From: Mesorhizobium sp.
GTDB taxonomy: Bacteria > Pseudomonadota > Alphaproteobacteria > Rhizobiales > Rhizobiaceae
Direction of reading: 5' to 3'
DNA length: 64,000 bases
Assembly: GCA_004017275.1 (NCBI GenBank)
Contig: SAKE01000018.1
Location: 30,006 to 94,005, forward strand
Every line of letters begins with the position of its first letter. The first letter of the stretch is position 1. The notes beneath the pieces were generated by a model, which was given only the letters and a program-made list of their open reading frames with translations, was not told the DNA's origin and made no database searches. The position numbers and the translations under genes were made by a program. Of this stretch, positions 49,703-59,814 are shown in pieces.

Positions 49703-51028
49703 ATGACAACGCTTGCCGCCGACCGCGAAATCGAAGCCCTGATGGCGCTTCACCCGAAGGGCTTCGACCTTTCGCTCGACCGCATTTCGCGACTGCTGGA
49801 ACGGCTTGACAATCCGCAGGATCGGCTGCCGCCGGTAATCCACATCGCCGGCACCAATGGCAAGGGTTCGTGCGCGGCCTTTTCGCGCGCACTGCTCGAG
49901 GCGGCGGACTATCGCGTCCATGTCCATACCTCGCCGCATCTGGTGAACTGGCACGAGCGCTACCGGCTGGCTGCCGATGGTGGCGGCAGGCTGGTCGAAG
50001 ACCGGGTTTTCGCCGATGCCATCGCCCGCGTCGCCAGGGCCAATGAGGGCGAGACGATCACCGTCTTCGAAATCCTCACCGCTGTCACCTTCCTCTTGTT
50101 TTCCGAACACCAGGCCGATGCGGCGATCATCGAGGTCGGGCTTGGCGGCCGTTTCGACGCGACCAATGTCGTCAAGGAGCCGGCCGTATCGGTGATCATG
50201 CCGGTGTCGCTCGATCACGAGGCCTATCTCGGCGACCGTGTCGAACTGATCGCCGCCGAAAAGGCCGGTATCATCAAGCCTGGCTGCCCGGTGGTCATCG
50301 GCGCACAGGAGAGCGAGACGGCGCTGCAGGTGCTGATCGAAACCGCCGAGCGGTTGGAGTGCCCGACCTTCGTCTATGGCCAGGATTTCCTCGCCTTCGA
50401 GGAAAACGGCCGCATGGTCTACCAGGACGAGGACGGCTTGATGGACCTGCCGCCGCCCAGGCTGCCCGGCCGCCATCAGTTCGCCAATGCGGCGGCGGCG
50501 ATTGCCGCGGTCAAGGCGGCCGGTTTCGAGATCAGCCATCGCGCCGCCGAAAAGGCGATGATCAATGTCGCCTGGCCCGGCCGCATGCAAAAGCTGGTGC
50601 AGGGCCGGCTGGCCGAACTGGCGCCGAAGGGCGCCGACATCTGGCTGGACGGCGGCCATAATCCGGGCGCCGGCGTGGCCGTTGCCGAGGCGCTGGCCGA
50701 GCTCGAAGAAAAGAACCCGCGTCCGCTCTTCCTCATCTCGGGCATGATCAACACCAAGGACCAGAGCGGCTATTTCCGCGCCTTCAAAGGCCTCGCCCGG
50801 CATGTCTACACGGTGCCGGTGAGCCTCAGCGACGCCGGCGTGCCGAACGACGAACTGGCGGTCCGCGCGACGGACGCCGGGCTGACCGCCGAGCCCGTGA
50901 GTTCCGTCGCCAGCGCGCTGATGCTGCTGCGCGACACCGGGGACGGCCCGGCGCCACGCATCCTGATCAGCGGTTCATTGTACCTGGCCGGCGCGGTGCT
51001 GGCCGAGAATGGCACGCCACCAACCTGA
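49703..51028 (+). CDS. folC: Bifunctional folylpolyglutamate/dihydrofolate synthase
   Basis: A 441-residue Mur-ligase-family enzyme. VIHIAGTNGKGSCAAFSRAL is the P-loop, HTSPHLVNWHERYR, EVGLGGRFDATNVV, VSLDHEAYLG, LPGRHQFANAAAAIAAV and DGGHNPGAGVAVAEAL follow. It adds glutamate to (dihydro)folate. The start is probably ATG at 49703 (MTTLAADRE) with AGGA upstream; ATG at 49685 is possible. Confidence 0.96.
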   Translation: MTTLAADREIEALMALHPKGFDLSLDRISRLLERLDNPQDRLPPVIHIAGTNGKGSCAAFSRALLEAADYRVHVHTSPHLVNWHERYRLAADGGGRLVEDRVFADAIARVARANEGETITVFEILTAVTFLLFSEHQADAAIIEVGLGGRFDATNVVKEPAVSVIMPVSLDHEAYLGDRVELIAAEKAGIIKPGCPVVIGAQESETALQVLIETAERLECPTFVYGQDFLAFEENGRMVYQDEDGLMDLPPPRLPGRHQFANAAAAIAAVKAAGFEISHRAAEKAMINVAWPGRMQKLVQGRLAELAPKGADIWLDGGHNPGAGVAVAEALAELEEKNPRPLFLISGMINTKDQSGYFRAFKGLARHVYTVPVSLSDAGVPNDELAVRATDAGLTAEPVSSVASALMLLRDTGDGPAPRILISGSLYLAGAVLAENGTPPT

Positions 51029-51063
51029 GGCCGGATTTCGGCAATCACCGCGAGGAGCCAGTC

Positions 51064-51483
51064 ATGATCAAGGTCAAGCAACTCGCCCATGTCTGCATCT
51101 TCGCCAATGACTTGGAAGCGACACGAAGCTTCTATCGCGACGTGCTGGGCCTCGACACGCAGTTCAACTTCCTCCGCGACGGCAAGGTGTTCGGCTTCTA
51201 CCTCAATTGCGGCGGCCGCAGCCATGTCGAGGTGTTCCAGAAGGACGGCACGGCATACAGCGAGCAGAACCAGATCAACCATTTCTGCCTTGAGGTGGAA
51301 AACATCGATGCTGCGATCGATCATATCAAATCGAACGGCATCGACGTCACGGCCAAGAAGCATGCCTGCGACGACACTTTTCAGGCCTGGATCCGCGATC
51401 CCAACGGCGTGAAGATCGAGCTGTTCGAATACACCGGCAAAAGCGCACAGTTCGCCGGCGGCGACCGCATCGCCGACTGGTGA
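51064..51483 (+). CDS. VOC-family (glyoxalase/bleomycin resistance-like) protein
   Basis: A 139-residue vicinal-oxygen-chelate protein of paired beta-alpha-beta3 modules: LAHVCIFANDLEATRSFYRD, VLGLDTQFNFLRDG, NHFCLEVENIDAAIDHIKSN, WIRDPNGVKIELFEYTG. The His and Glu positions of the metal site are present (H11, E at the FEYTG end). Substrate unknown. GAGGAGCC precedes the ATG; 35 bases after folC. Confidence 0.82.
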   Translation: MIKVKQLAHVCIFANDLEATRSFYRDVLGLDTQFNFLRDGKVFGFYLNCGGRSHVEVFQKDGTAYSEQNQINHFCLEVENIDAAIDHIKSNGIDVTAKKHACDDTFQAWIRDPNGVKIELFEYTGKSAQFAGGDRIADW

Positions 51484-51488
51484 AGGCA

Positions 51489-51606
51489 CAATTCCAGGAA
51501 AAAGTGTGAGCAATTTTCTCGGGAAAGGGCGCATAGCGCTTTCCCTTGGCAATTGCGTCAGAACAAAGAGAGAGCATTCCGCCGTTCCGTAAAAACGTGA
51601 AATGCT
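51489..51606. repeat. Rhizobial composite palindromic repeat
   Basis: CAATTCCAGGAAAAAGTG and the mirrored CAATTGCGTCAGAACAAAGAG enclose GGGAAAGGGCGCATAGCGCTTTCCC; a second hairpin GAGCATTCCGCCG...CGTGAAATGCTC follows. Both modules are abundant in rhizobial intergenic DNA. It separates the convergent VOC and toxin genes and shares its first part with the repeat at 37953. Confidence 0.8.
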
Positions 51607-52020
51607 CTAGAAATCCCAAGGCGAGATCAGCTCAAGGCTGGTGGTGCCAAAGTCGCCAAGATTGCGCGTTGCCAGCCGGCCTCCATTCACGCGCGCGATC
51701 GCTGCAATCATGCCATCGGGGGCTGACATGCCGCGACCTTGGCGCGTCGCGGCCGCCATGATCTCGCCGTAAGCCAAGGCAGCCTCTTCCGTCAGTCCAA
51801 AAATCCGGTCGGCGAATCGATGGCGCCATCGGGAAAGTCCCTGTTCCAGCCGATCTGCACGCTCATCAGGTCGTATTTTTTGAATACCGAAGGCGATTTC
51901 AGCAATCGTCACTGTAGGAAGGGCCAGTTCAGCGTCATTGCGGACAAGCCACGCCACGACAGCTGGGTCCGGCTCCTTCTTCAGAGTCTCCGAAATCACG
52001 TTGGTGTCTACGAAAATCAA
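51607..52020 (-). CDS. PIN-domain toxin (FitB/VapC-type)
   Basis: A 137-residue PIN protein. MIFVDTNVISETLKKEPDPA carries the first Asp, TIAEIAFGI the Glu, and GMSAPDGMIAAIARVNG the later Asp, followed by LATRNLGDF. It is a probable ribonuclease toxin. Overlaps the antitoxin gene by four bases. It differs from the PIN toxin at 4046 in sequence and in partner type. Confidence 0.88.
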   Translation of the reverse strand: MIFVDTNVISETLKKEPDPAVVAWLVRNDAELALPTVTIAEIAFGIQKIRPDERADRLEQGLSRWRHRFADRIFGLTEEAALAYGEIMAAATRQGRGMSAPDGMIAAIARVNGGRLATRNLGDFGTTSLELISPWDF

Positions 52021-52265
52021 AGCTCAGGTCCCGGATGAACCTGGCGGTCTTCGCGAATAACTTTCTCCAGATCGATGTCAACGCCATGGCTTGCAGTCAG
52101 GCTGGTATAGAAAGCGGAAGCGGGTTCACGCCCCGCTTCCCGAATCTCGTATGATTCAAGCGCACGTTCGACCACATCGGCTATCGAACGATTTTCACGA
52201 CGCGCAAGTCTATGGGCAAGGTCGCGGGCTTTTGCGCTGCGGACTGAGAGCTGCGGTTCGGCCAT
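52017..52265 (-). CDS. VapB-type antitoxin
   Basis: An 82-residue protein, MAEPQLSVRSAKARDLAHRL, ARRENRSIADVVERALESYE, resembling Rv0623/FitA-like ribbon-helix-helix antitoxins, with an acidic C-terminal half for toxin binding. It partners the PIN protein that overlaps it. GGGAGT precedes the ATG. Confidence 0.82.
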   Translation of the reverse strand: MAEPQLSVRSAKARDLAHRLARRENRSIADVVERALESYEIREAGREPASAFYTSLTASHGVDIDLEKVIREDRQVHPGPEL

Positions 52266-52360
52266 TTCAAACTCCCTTTTGGAGGGATATAGGCTGATCC
52301 GCCGCTGCCATCAAGATGGCAGTTGATGGCGTGCCATCATAGTGATGGATTTCGAGCGGT

Positions 52361-52642
52361 TTACTTCAGCTCGATCTCGATAAAGGCATATTCGCCTTCA
52401 TTGGCGTTGATGACGTCGTGCTCGACGCCCTCCTTGCGGAAATAGGGCGCGCCCTTCTTCATCTCGGCAAAGGATTCACCGTCCTTGGTCAACAGCTTCA
52501 CCTTGCCGTCCATCAGCGGCACGACGACATAGTCGTGGCCGTGGCGATGCCAGCCGGTGTTCTCGCCCGGCGCGAAGCGGTATTCGGTGACGATGACACG
52601 CTCATTGTCGATGAAGACGGTGGCCTTGGCGGATCCGGTCAT
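52361..52642 (-). CDS. Cupin-domain protein
   Basis: A 93-residue single-domain cupin: GENTGWHRHGHDYVVVPLMD is cupin motif 1 with its metal His pair, and KEGVEHDVINANEGEYAFIE motif 2. Function unknown; often a small sensor or isomerase-like protein. CAGGAGA precedes the ATG. Confidence 0.85.
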   Translation of the reverse strand: MTGSAKATVFIDNERVIVTEYRFAPGENTGWHRHGHDYVVVPLMDGKVKLLTKDGESFAEMKKGAPYFRKEGVEHDVINANEGEYAFIEIELK

Positions 52643-52722
52643 GGGGTTCTCCTGTCTGCCTCAAGCAGATGACATGGAGTGGCCGGGCGCGAGGGCCAGT
52701 GCTTGATACCGATGACGCCAAC

Positions 52723-52748
52723 AAAAAGCCCGGCGCGAGGCCGGGCTT
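52723..52748 (-). terminator. Rho-independent terminator of trxA
   Basis: On the minus strand AAGCCCGGC, loop CTCGC, GCCGGGCTT followed by TTTG, 24 bases after the trxA stop. Confidence 0.92.
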
Positions 52749-52771
52749 GATGGTCACGAATTTCAGATGGA

Positions 52772-53095
52772 TCAGGCGAGGTTGCCGTTGATCCAGTGCG
52801 ACAGCGCGGTCTTCGGCGCGGCACCGACCTTGATGTCGGCCATTTCGCCGCCCTTGAAGATCATCAGCGTCGGGATCGAGCGCACGCCGAACTGGGCGGC
52901 AAGCTCCGGATTTTCGTCGATGTTGAGCTTGGCAATCTTAATCTTGGAGCCAAGTTCGGTGGCGATATCTTCGAGCGACGGCGCGATCTGCTTGCAGGGG
53001 CCGCACCATTCCGCCCAGAAGTCGACGACGACGGGTACGCTGGCGTCAAGCACGTCGGTCTGGAAGTTGCTCTTGTCGACCTTGACGGTTGCCAT
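52772..53095 (-). CDS. trxA: Thioredoxin
   Basis: A 107-residue thioredoxin with VVVDFWAEWCGPCKQIAPSL (active site WCGPC) and VRSIPTLMIFKGGE (cis-Pro). Cytoplasmic dithiol reductant. The ATG at 53095 (MATVKVDKS) is the family start; the open frame runs 63 bases further up. It follows addA on the same strand, 75 bases apart. Confidence 0.97.
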   Translation of the reverse strand: MATVKVDKSNFQTDVLDASVPVVVDFWAEWCGPCKQIAPSLEDIATELGSKIKIAKLNIDENPELAAQFGVRSIPTLMIFKGGEMADIKVGAAPKTALSHWINGNLA

Positions 53096-53170
53096 ATGGA
53101 AAATCCTTTCGAAAGTTTTTGTCGCACCAAATGTGGTGGTGATCGCGCCCTTCTTCAAGCAGGTGTTGTG

Positions 53171-56100
53171 TCACGCTCCCGTGAGTCGAGCAAGGGCGTC
53201 ATCCATGGCACTCGCCGGCAGTTCGATCAGCCGCGGCGCCTCGGTGAACAGGAGGGCCGCCTTGACCGCGCGACCGGGATAGAGCGGCTGCAACAGGGCG
53301 CGATAGAGCGCGAGTTGCAGGACATAGGCCGGCGGGACCTCGGCCAGAGAGGCGGGCGCCGGCCGGTTGGTCTTGTAGTCGATGATCGAGACTGCGTCCA
53401 GCGTCACCGCCAATCGGTCGATCTTGCCGGAAATCGAGCGCTTTTTGCCCTTGACCTCCAGGCTGCCCATGATCGCGACCTCGGCACGCGACGATGACGC
53501 GAAAAGCTGACCAAAGCTGGCGTCGGCAAGGATTGCGGTGACCGAAGCCAGGGCCTTCTCACGCTCTGACGCAGTCCAGTCAGCACCCGTGCGTGCGAGG
53601 TAGCGCTGCGCCGCGCCCTGGCGTTCGGGCTCGGCGATGCCGGGCAGCATCTGCAGCAGTTTGTGCAGGGCAAGCCCGCGCAGCACGGCAAAGCCGGGCT
53701 CGGCATCGGCGTCGAGCACCGGCGACGCCTTGTCGACCACCGCTTCCTTGCCTTCGTCGATCAGTGCCGAGGCGCCGGATGGCGACAGCGGACGCGGCAA
53801 ATCTTCGAAAGGCGGCAAAGGGCGGAATAGGGTCGCCGGTAAGGGTCCGAAAGCGTCGGCCTGCCGTGCCTGCTCGCCGGAAACCATTGCGACGGGCGGC
53901 AGCTTGGTGACATGGAAACGATGCACCAGCTCGCCGCCGGCGGGATGTGCACGCTCCTCGCTCTCGGGAGCGTCGAGCAACGCTCGGCTGACGATCGAAT
54001 GCCAGGTACCGGCGTTCGGTGCCCGCTTGCCGTGATAGCCGCAGACGATCAGCCGATCCTCGGCACGGGTCATGCCGACATAGAGCAGCCGGCGGTATTC
54101 GTCGTCGGCGAGTTCCCGAGCCCGCGCTGCCGCTGTTTTGGAAAAGCCGTTTGCGACGTCGCTGGCCGAGCGCCAGAGATAGCCCTTGCCATCCCAGTTC
54201 GCGCCGGAGCCGTCGAAGGGCATCAGGCGCGGCAGATGCTGGTCGCTGAACGGAGCGGAACCGCCATCGACCAGGAACACGACCGGCGCTTCCAGGCCCT
54301 TGGCGGCGTGCACGGTCATGACCCGGACCTCGTCGCGGGTCTGGTCCATCTCGCGCTTGATCTCGGGACCGGCGTTTTCCAGCGTCGACAGGAAGGCTTC
54401 CAGCCCCGGCAGGCCGGTTCGCTCCTCGGCAAGGCAGAAACTCAGGAATTCGTCGAGAATGTCGCCGGCTTCCGGTCCGAGCCGCGCGATCATCTTTTTG
54501 CGCACGCCATCGCGCGCCAGCAGGGCGGCATAGAACTCGAACACCGGCTTGAAGGCAGCTTCGTTTGTCCAGATGTCGAGCCGCGCGACGATCTTCGACA
54601 GGCGCTCGCTTTCGGCGGCGTGCTGGCGCAGCGATGCGATTAGCGACAGGCCGGACGGCCTCTGCGCGGCGAGCGTGAAAAGCGTCTCTTCCGGCAGATC
54701 GAAGATCGGGCTGCGCAGCACGGCGGCAAGCGACAGGTCGTCCTGCGGCTGGATGAGAAGATGGCCGAGTGCGATCAGGTCCTTGACGGCGATGTGTCCA
54801 GGCAGGCTCAGCCTGTCGGCGCCTGCGACCGGAATGTCGCGACGTTTCAAGGCCCGGGTCAGCGCATGGACGAAGCGATCGCGCTTGCGCACCAGCACCA
54901 GCACGTCGCCCGGCCGCAGCCGCTCGCCGCGACCTTCGATGATCTCACTGGTGCCGATCCAGCCGGCAATGGTGGCGGCGACATTCTCGGCAACACGCAC
55001 CGCCGGCGCATGGGCATGGTCGATGGCTTGCGTCCAGTCGTCAGGTTCGTCGACGGCTTCAGCGCCGACCGACGGCCAGACCTCGACATAGCCGGGCGCA
55101 TCGGTGCGGATCGCCTTGTGGCTCAGCGGATCGGGATCATGGCTGATGCCGCGCCGCACGATCGGATCGGCGAAGACGCGGTCGACCGCGGCCAGAACAT
55201 CATCGGTCGAGCGGAACGACCAGGTCAGCTTGAGATCGGCGAAGGACGCCTCGGCGTCGCGCACTCGTCCCGCAAACAACAGCCGGCTGTCGGCGAAGGA
55301 GTCCGGGGCGGCACCCTGGAACGAATAGATCGACTGCTTTTCGTCGCCGACGGCGAAGATCGTGCGGTGGATCCTGTCGCGGGCGCCAAAGCCGGCAAAG
55401 AATTCTTCCGCCAGCCGCTTGACCACTTCCCATTGATCCGGACTGGTGTCCTGCGCCTCGTCGAGCAGGATGTGGTCGATGCCCTGGTCGAGCTTGTATT
55501 GCACCCAGGGGCCGGCATCCGGCCGCGCCAAAAGGTTAACGGTGCGGGTGATCAGGTCGTTGAAGTCGAGGAAGCCGCGGCTGCGCTTCAGCATTTCGTA
55601 GCGGGCGATCAGCCAGTCGGCGATGGTCAGCGCGGCGCGCGTGCCTTCCAGCATCCGGAACAGCGCCAGCCGGTCGGTGGTTTCGACGATGGCGTTGGCC
55701 GCCGAGAGATAACGCTCCGCCAGATCCGGCAGCCGATCGATCAGGGCCTTCTTGAAAGCCTTTGCCGGGTCGTAGGCATCGCCATCGGTCTTGAGGAAGG
55801 CTCTTGCCAGCATTTGAAGGCGGCGAATGGGATCGCTTTCGGCGAAAGCCTGGCGCGCATAGGGCAGGATGTTGTTCAGCACCGATCTGGCGTCGGTGGC
55901 TTCGGCGGCGTGGGTGAAGCCGGCAAAATAGTCGGGCAGGAAGCCCGGCAGCGGCCAGATCGACGCCGCTATGCCTTCGGCGGTCTGGCCGAGGCGGAAA
56001 TGAAACTCTTCGAACAAAGCCTGGAAGCGCGTGCCGTCGCGTCCGACGGCATCGATGAAATGGCGCAAGCCGTCGCGCTTGCGCACGATCTCGCCAAGCA

Positions 56101-56683
56101 AGGCATCGAGCCCGGCTTCGCCGCCGCGATCGAGAATGGCGGCAAAGGCCTCGGCCAGATCCCTGTCGCCGGCGGCGGAAATCATCTCGCGGCGCGCAGC
56201 GGCAAAAAGCGAGGCCTCCATCTGGCCGTCGAGCATCTCGAAATGGGCCGGGATGTTGGCTTCCAGCGGGAACTGGTGCAGCACCGACTCGCAGAAGGCA
56301 TGGATGGTCTGGATCTTCAGCCCACCGGGTGTTTCCAACGCCTCGGCGAACAGGCGCCGCGCCCGGCGCATGGTCTCGAGATCGGGCCGGCGCCCCTCCA
56401 GAGCCTCGACCTTTGCCGCAAGGTCCGCGTCACCCAGAGTCGTCCATTCCGACAGCGTTGAAAAAACCCGGTTCGACATGTTGGCGGCAGCGGCGCGCGT
56501 GTAGGTGAGGCACAGGATCTTCGACGGATCGGTGCCGCGCAGCAGCAGCCGGATAACGCGCTGGGCCAGCACATGGGTCTTGCCTGAGCCGGCGTTCGCC
56601 GACACCCAGGCGGAATTCCCGGGGTCGGCGGCGCGGGCCTGGCTGTCCGCGGTGTCGCTGGGGATGGGATAGGCCTTCTTCAT
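53171..56683 (-). CDS. addA: Double-strand break repair helicase-nuclease AddA
   Basis: An 1170-residue UvrD-family helicase with a C-terminal RecB-type nuclease. Walker A is WVSANAGSGKTHVLAQRVIR; DHILLDEAQDTSPDQWEVVK is the Walker B region; KQSIYSFQGAAPDSF and VRVMTVHAAKGLEAPVVFLV are helicase motifs; nuclease residues are in VSIIDYKTNRPAP. With AddB it processes double-strand ends for RecA loading. It overlaps addB by four bases. Confidence 0.96.
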   Translation of the reverse strand: MKKAYPIPSDTADSQARAADPGNSAWVSANAGSGKTHVLAQRVIRLLLRGTDPSKILCLTYTRAAAANMSNRVFSTLSEWTTLGDADLAAKVEALEGRRPDLETMRRARRLFAEALETPGGLKIQTIHAFCESVLHQFPLEANIPAHFEMLDGQMEASLFAAARREMISAAGDRDLAEAFAAILDRGGEAGLDALLGEIVRKRDGLRHFIDAVGRDGTRFQALFEEFHFRLGQTAEGIAASIWPLPGFLPDYFAGFTHAAEATDARSVLNNILPYARQAFAESDPIRRLQMLARAFLKTDGDAYDPAKAFKKALIDRLPDLAERYLSAANAIVETTDRLALFRMLEGTRAALTIADWLIARYEMLKRSRGFLDFNDLITRTVNLLARPDAGPWVQYKLDQGIDHILLDEAQDTSPDQWEVVKRLAEEFFAGFGARDRIHRTIFAVGDEKQSIYSFQGAAPDSFADSRLLFAGRVRDAEASFADLKLTWSFRSTDDVLAAVDRVFADPIVRRGISHDPDPLSHKAIRTDAPGYVEVWPSVGAEAVDEPDDWTQAIDHAHAPAVRVAENVAATIAGWIGTSEIIEGRGERLRPGDVLVLVRKRDRFVHALTRALKRRDIPVAGADRLSLPGHIAVKDLIALGHLLIQPQDDLSLAAVLRSPIFDLPEETLFTLAAQRPSGLSLIASLRQHAAESERLSKIVARLDIWTNEAAFKPVFEFYAALLARDGVRKKMIARLGPEAGDILDEFLSFCLAEERTGLPGLEAFLSTLENAGPEIKREMDQTRDEVRVMTVHAAKGLEAPVVFLVDGGSAPFSDQHLPRLMPFDGSGANWDGKGYLWRSASDVANGFSKTAAARARELADDEYRRLLYVGMTRAEDRLIVCGYHGKRAPNAGTWHSIVSRALLDAPESEERAHPAGGELVHRFHVTKLPPVAMVSGEQARQADAFGPLPATLFRPLPPFEDLPRPLSPSGASALIDEGKEAVVDKASPVLDADAEPGFAVLRGLALHKLLQMLPGIAEPERQGAAQRYLARTGADWTASEREKALASVTAILADASFGQLFASSSRAEVAIMGSLEVKGKKRSISGKIDRLAVTLDAVSIIDYKTNRPAPASLAEVPPAYVLQLALYRALLQPLYPGRAVKAALLFTEAPRLIELPASAMDDALARLTGA

Positions 56684-59600
56684 GCCTCCCCTCCTTCGTC
56701 ACCGGCATCGCCGCCGGCCGACCATTCGAGCACGCGGGCCAGATGGTCGTAGTCGCCGTCGGTCTCGCCTTCACGAAACGGCAGCGCGCGCGACAGGTAG
56801 CCGGTCGTCGGGTCGGCGTAGTGGATGAGCAGTTTCTCCAGCCGCGCCCAGGCCTCTTCGGCGAGATCTGTCGCGGTCCGCGGCTGGCGGTTGTGTTCGA
56901 GGATGGACTCCTCGAACACCTCGCCATTCGGCTTCAACCTGATGAAGGCCAGTTGCGACGGTTCGCGCGCGCCCAGATCCTTGAAGGCCCCGCGCCTGAG
57001 CAGCGCGCCTTCGAGCGCCAGTTGCGGCGCAAGCAGCGTGTGCGCCTGCGCCTTGGACGGCGAGGAGCCCGTCTTGTAATCCAGTATGTCGGCCATGCCG
57101 CCGGCCAGCAGGTCGACCCGGTCGGCGTAACCGGACAGCGTCACGCCGGATTGGCCGACGATGGTCTTTCCGGCGCGCTCTTCGGCGTGTCGCCTTATCA
57201 CCGCGTCGGCGCGCGTGCGCTCCCACTCGATGATGTTGGCGGCGAGTTTTTCGAAACGCGGCCACCAGACCGCCTCGACATCGGCCGGAAGAGCTGCATC
57301 CGCGAAACAGGCGCGGCCGGCGGCGATAAGGCCGGCAAGCGCGTCTGGCGCGCGCGGATCGGCAACGCGCGCCGAGAACAGGTGCAGGATGGCATGAAAC
57401 AACGTGCCGCGCTCGGCCGCACCGGGATCGCGGATGACCGGATCGAGCGGCATCAGGCCAAGGATCCGTCTTGCGTAGACGGCGTAGGGGTCGCGGCGCA
57501 GGGTCTCGATCTCGGTGACCGAGAAATGGCCTGGGCGCACGGACAAAGGCGGTTTCGGCTGCGGCCGCGGCGCGAAATCCTGCCTTGGGCCGGTATCCAG
57601 CGCGCGCGCCCAGGCGAGCAGTTCGTCGCCACGCCGGCGCAATTCTACCGCCTGGTCGTTGCCGATGAAGGTCAGCAGGCGCTGCAGCCAGCGTGACGGC
57701 ACGGCGGGGGCGTCGCCGGCACGCGCCGAGCGGGCCAGCAGCACCTTCCTGGCGCCCATCGCCATCTGGAAGTCATGCGCGGCAAGGCCGACGCGCCGCT
57801 CGGGCGGTTCGAGGTCGATGCCGGTCTTCATCAGCCGCGACATGAAGCGGTCGCTCTCCGGCTTGCGCGGCCATACGCCCTCGTTGAGCCCGCCGATGAC
57901 CAGCGTGTCGACAGTCTGCAAGCGCGCTTCCAGCGCACCCCAGATGGCAATGTTCCTATCGGTGCCTTGCGCCGGCTTGACCGTTTCAGGCGCGATCAGC
58001 GCCGCCATCACGTCGGGCCACTCATTGCCCGCGAACGACAATGGCGCCGAGGCCGCGACAAGCCCGCGCAGCAGTTCCGCGAGCTTTTCGCCGGCGTCAC
58101 CGGCATAGAGTTCGCCAAGGCCGCCATCGGCGGTTCGGCCGAGATTTTCGAGCGCGACGACGCTGGCTTCGACAAGCGCGGCAAGGTCAATGTCGGCCTG
58201 GCCGCGGAAAGCCGCAACCGGTGCCAGCGCTTGCTTGAGACGTTCGAGCAAATTTCGCGAACCTTCGATGGACCGAACCGTCAGCCGGGAAAACCAGAAG
58301 GGCGGCCGGCTGTCGCTGCCCAGGCCGATGAGCCGGGCCTCGAACAGTTCCGGCAGCGAAACGATGTCGGGGCGGCCGGTGCCGCCGCGCAACGCCACCA
58401 GTTCGACCAGTTCCGCCGCATGGCGCACATCAGCGCGTTCGAGGCCAAGCCCAAGCAGCGGGTGCTTGAGCAGCGACAACAGGCCCATGGGGTCGCCTGG
58501 CCGGAACACCGCTTCCAGCGCCAGTCGAAGCAGGCTGGCCGCCGGGGTGTTGGCGAGCGGCGTGCCACCGGAATCGTCGGCGACGACGCCGAAGCGCTGG
58601 AGCTCGATCGAGACGCGACGCGCCAGTGCGCGGTCGCCGGTGACCAGAGCCGCCCTTTGGCCGGGTTGTTCGACCGCGCGCTTGAGCGCGACGGCGATGG
58701 CAACGGCTTCGTCGCGTTCGCTGGCGGCTTCGAGCAGCGTCACGTCGGCGAAAGCCCCGGCGATGTCGGGTGCCGAAAATCCGGCACGTGTCTCGGCCCA
58801 GAGTTCGGTGGTTTCAGCCGGCCGCAACGCTTCGCCGACCAGGGCGGCGCGGAGCGCGAGCCGCGGCTCGGCCGCGCTGATCTCCACGACATCGTCGCGC
58901 AGCACGCCGATCTTGCCGATCAGTCTTGCAAGGCCGTATTGCGGGTGGCCGAGCACGGCCGGACGCGCACCAGGCGCCGCAATTGCCTGGAAGGACGCTT
59001 GGTCCAGCGTCCGGTCGAGACCGGGCAGCACGATGGCGCCGCCGGGCAAGCGCGCGATCGCGGCAAGCAGTTCAGCCGTGGCTGGAATGGAGCCGGTCGA
59101 GCCCGCGGCGATGACCGGCCCGGCAGGCGGATTGCGCCGCAGTCGCGCCGCCTCGGCGCGGATCAGCGCGCTGCGATGCGCGGCGGGATTGGAGCGGTCG
59201 CTCTCCGCAAGGAATTTCGGCCAGGCGTCGGTGACGATGCCGAGGAATTCGAGCGTCACCTGCCACCATCCGGCAAGGTTGCCGGTTACCAGACCGGTGA
59301 GCTTGGCCCAGTCAGTGCCTTCCGTCTCGATCTCGTCCATCAGACGGGCGAGATCGCGTGCCAGCCAGATCGCGTCGGCGGTGGAGGCCGGGATGACGAT
59401 CTCCTCGGCGAAAAGCGCGGCGACATGTGCCGGCAACCGGCGTTTCCACGCCCGCACCAGCGGCGTCAGCAGCAACAGGCGTTCGGTCGCTGTGATAGGC
59501 GGTGCGAGATCGATGGCCGCCGATGCCTCGGTCTCGAATGCGGCCTCATCCTCGTCGAACTCACCGAGCGGCCGGATGACCGGCAGGATTGCCGAACCGC

Positions 59601-59814
59601 CGCCGCCACGTGCGGCCAGGCTGTCGACGAAGACGCCACGCAAGGCGCGCGCGGCACGGCGCGTCGGCACATAGATGGTGACATCGGCCAAAGCGAGCGG
59701 GTCGCCGTCAAAGCGAAACCCGGGAACGAGGCCGCCGGCAAGCAGCGCCTCGGCAAGCGTCAGCAGAAACGGCGCTCCGGGCGGGATCGAGAAAACGCGG
59801 CTTGAGCCGCTCAT
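56680..59814 (-). CDS. addB: Double-strand break repair protein AddB
   Basis: A 1044-residue AddB of the alphaproteobacterial type. The N-terminal inactivated helicase region begins MSGSSRVFSIPPGAPFLLTL; the C-terminal nuclease has GMADILDYKTGSSPSKAQAH. The start is ATG at 59814, overlapping the preceding gene by four bases; the open frame continues upstream but is that gene's out-of-frame shadow. Confidence 0.95.
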   Translation of the reverse strand: MSGSSRVFSIPPGAPFLLTLAEALLAGGLVPGFRFDGDPLALADVTIYVPTRRAARALRGVFVDSLAARGGGGSAILPVIRPLGEFDEDEAAFETEASAAIDLAPPITATERLLLLTPLVRAWKRRLPAHVAALFAEEIVIPASTADAIWLARDLARLMDEIETEGTDWAKLTGLVTGNLAGWWQVTLEFLGIVTDAWPKFLAESDRSNPAAHRSALIRAEAARLRRNPPAGPVIAAGSTGSIPATAELLAAIARLPGGAIVLPGLDRTLDQASFQAIAAPGARPAVLGHPQYGLARLIGKIGVLRDDVVEISAAEPRLALRAALVGEALRPAETTELWAETRAGFSAPDIAGAFADVTLLEAASERDEAVAIAVALKRAVEQPGQRAALVTGDRALARRVSIELQRFGVVADDSGGTPLANTPAASLLRLALEAVFRPGDPMGLLSLLKHPLLGLGLERADVRHAAELVELVALRGGTGRPDIVSLPELFEARLIGLGSDSRPPFWFSRLTVRSIEGSRNLLERLKQALAPVAAFRGQADIDLAALVEASVVALENLGRTADGGLGELYAGDAGEKLAELLRGLVAASAPLSFAGNEWPDVMAALIAPETVKPAQGTDRNIAIWGALEARLQTVDTLVIGGLNEGVWPRKPESDRFMSRLMKTGIDLEPPERRVGLAAHDFQMAMGARKVLLARSARAGDAPAVPSRWLQRLLTFIGNDQAVELRRRGDELLAWARALDTGPRQDFAPRPQPKPPLSVRPGHFSVTEIETLRRDPYAVYARRILGLMPLDPVIRDPGAAERGTLFHAILHLFSARVADPRAPDALAGLIAAGRACFADAALPADVEAVWWPRFEKLAANIIEWERTRADAVIRRHAEERAGKTIVGQSGVTLSGYADRVDLLAGGMADILDYKTGSSPSKAQAHTLLAPQLALEGALLRRGAFKDLGAREPSQLAFIRLKPNGEVFEESILEHNRQPRTATDLAEEAWARLEKLLIHYADPTTGYLSRALPFREGETDGDYDHLARVLEWSAGGDAGDEGGEA

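Noticed and set aside
54761..56461. A 566-codon frame antisense to addA (and a 676-codon one at 57775-59805 antisense to addB)
   Set aside because: addA and addB are full length with all helicase and nuclease motifs; the antisense frames have shadow composition.
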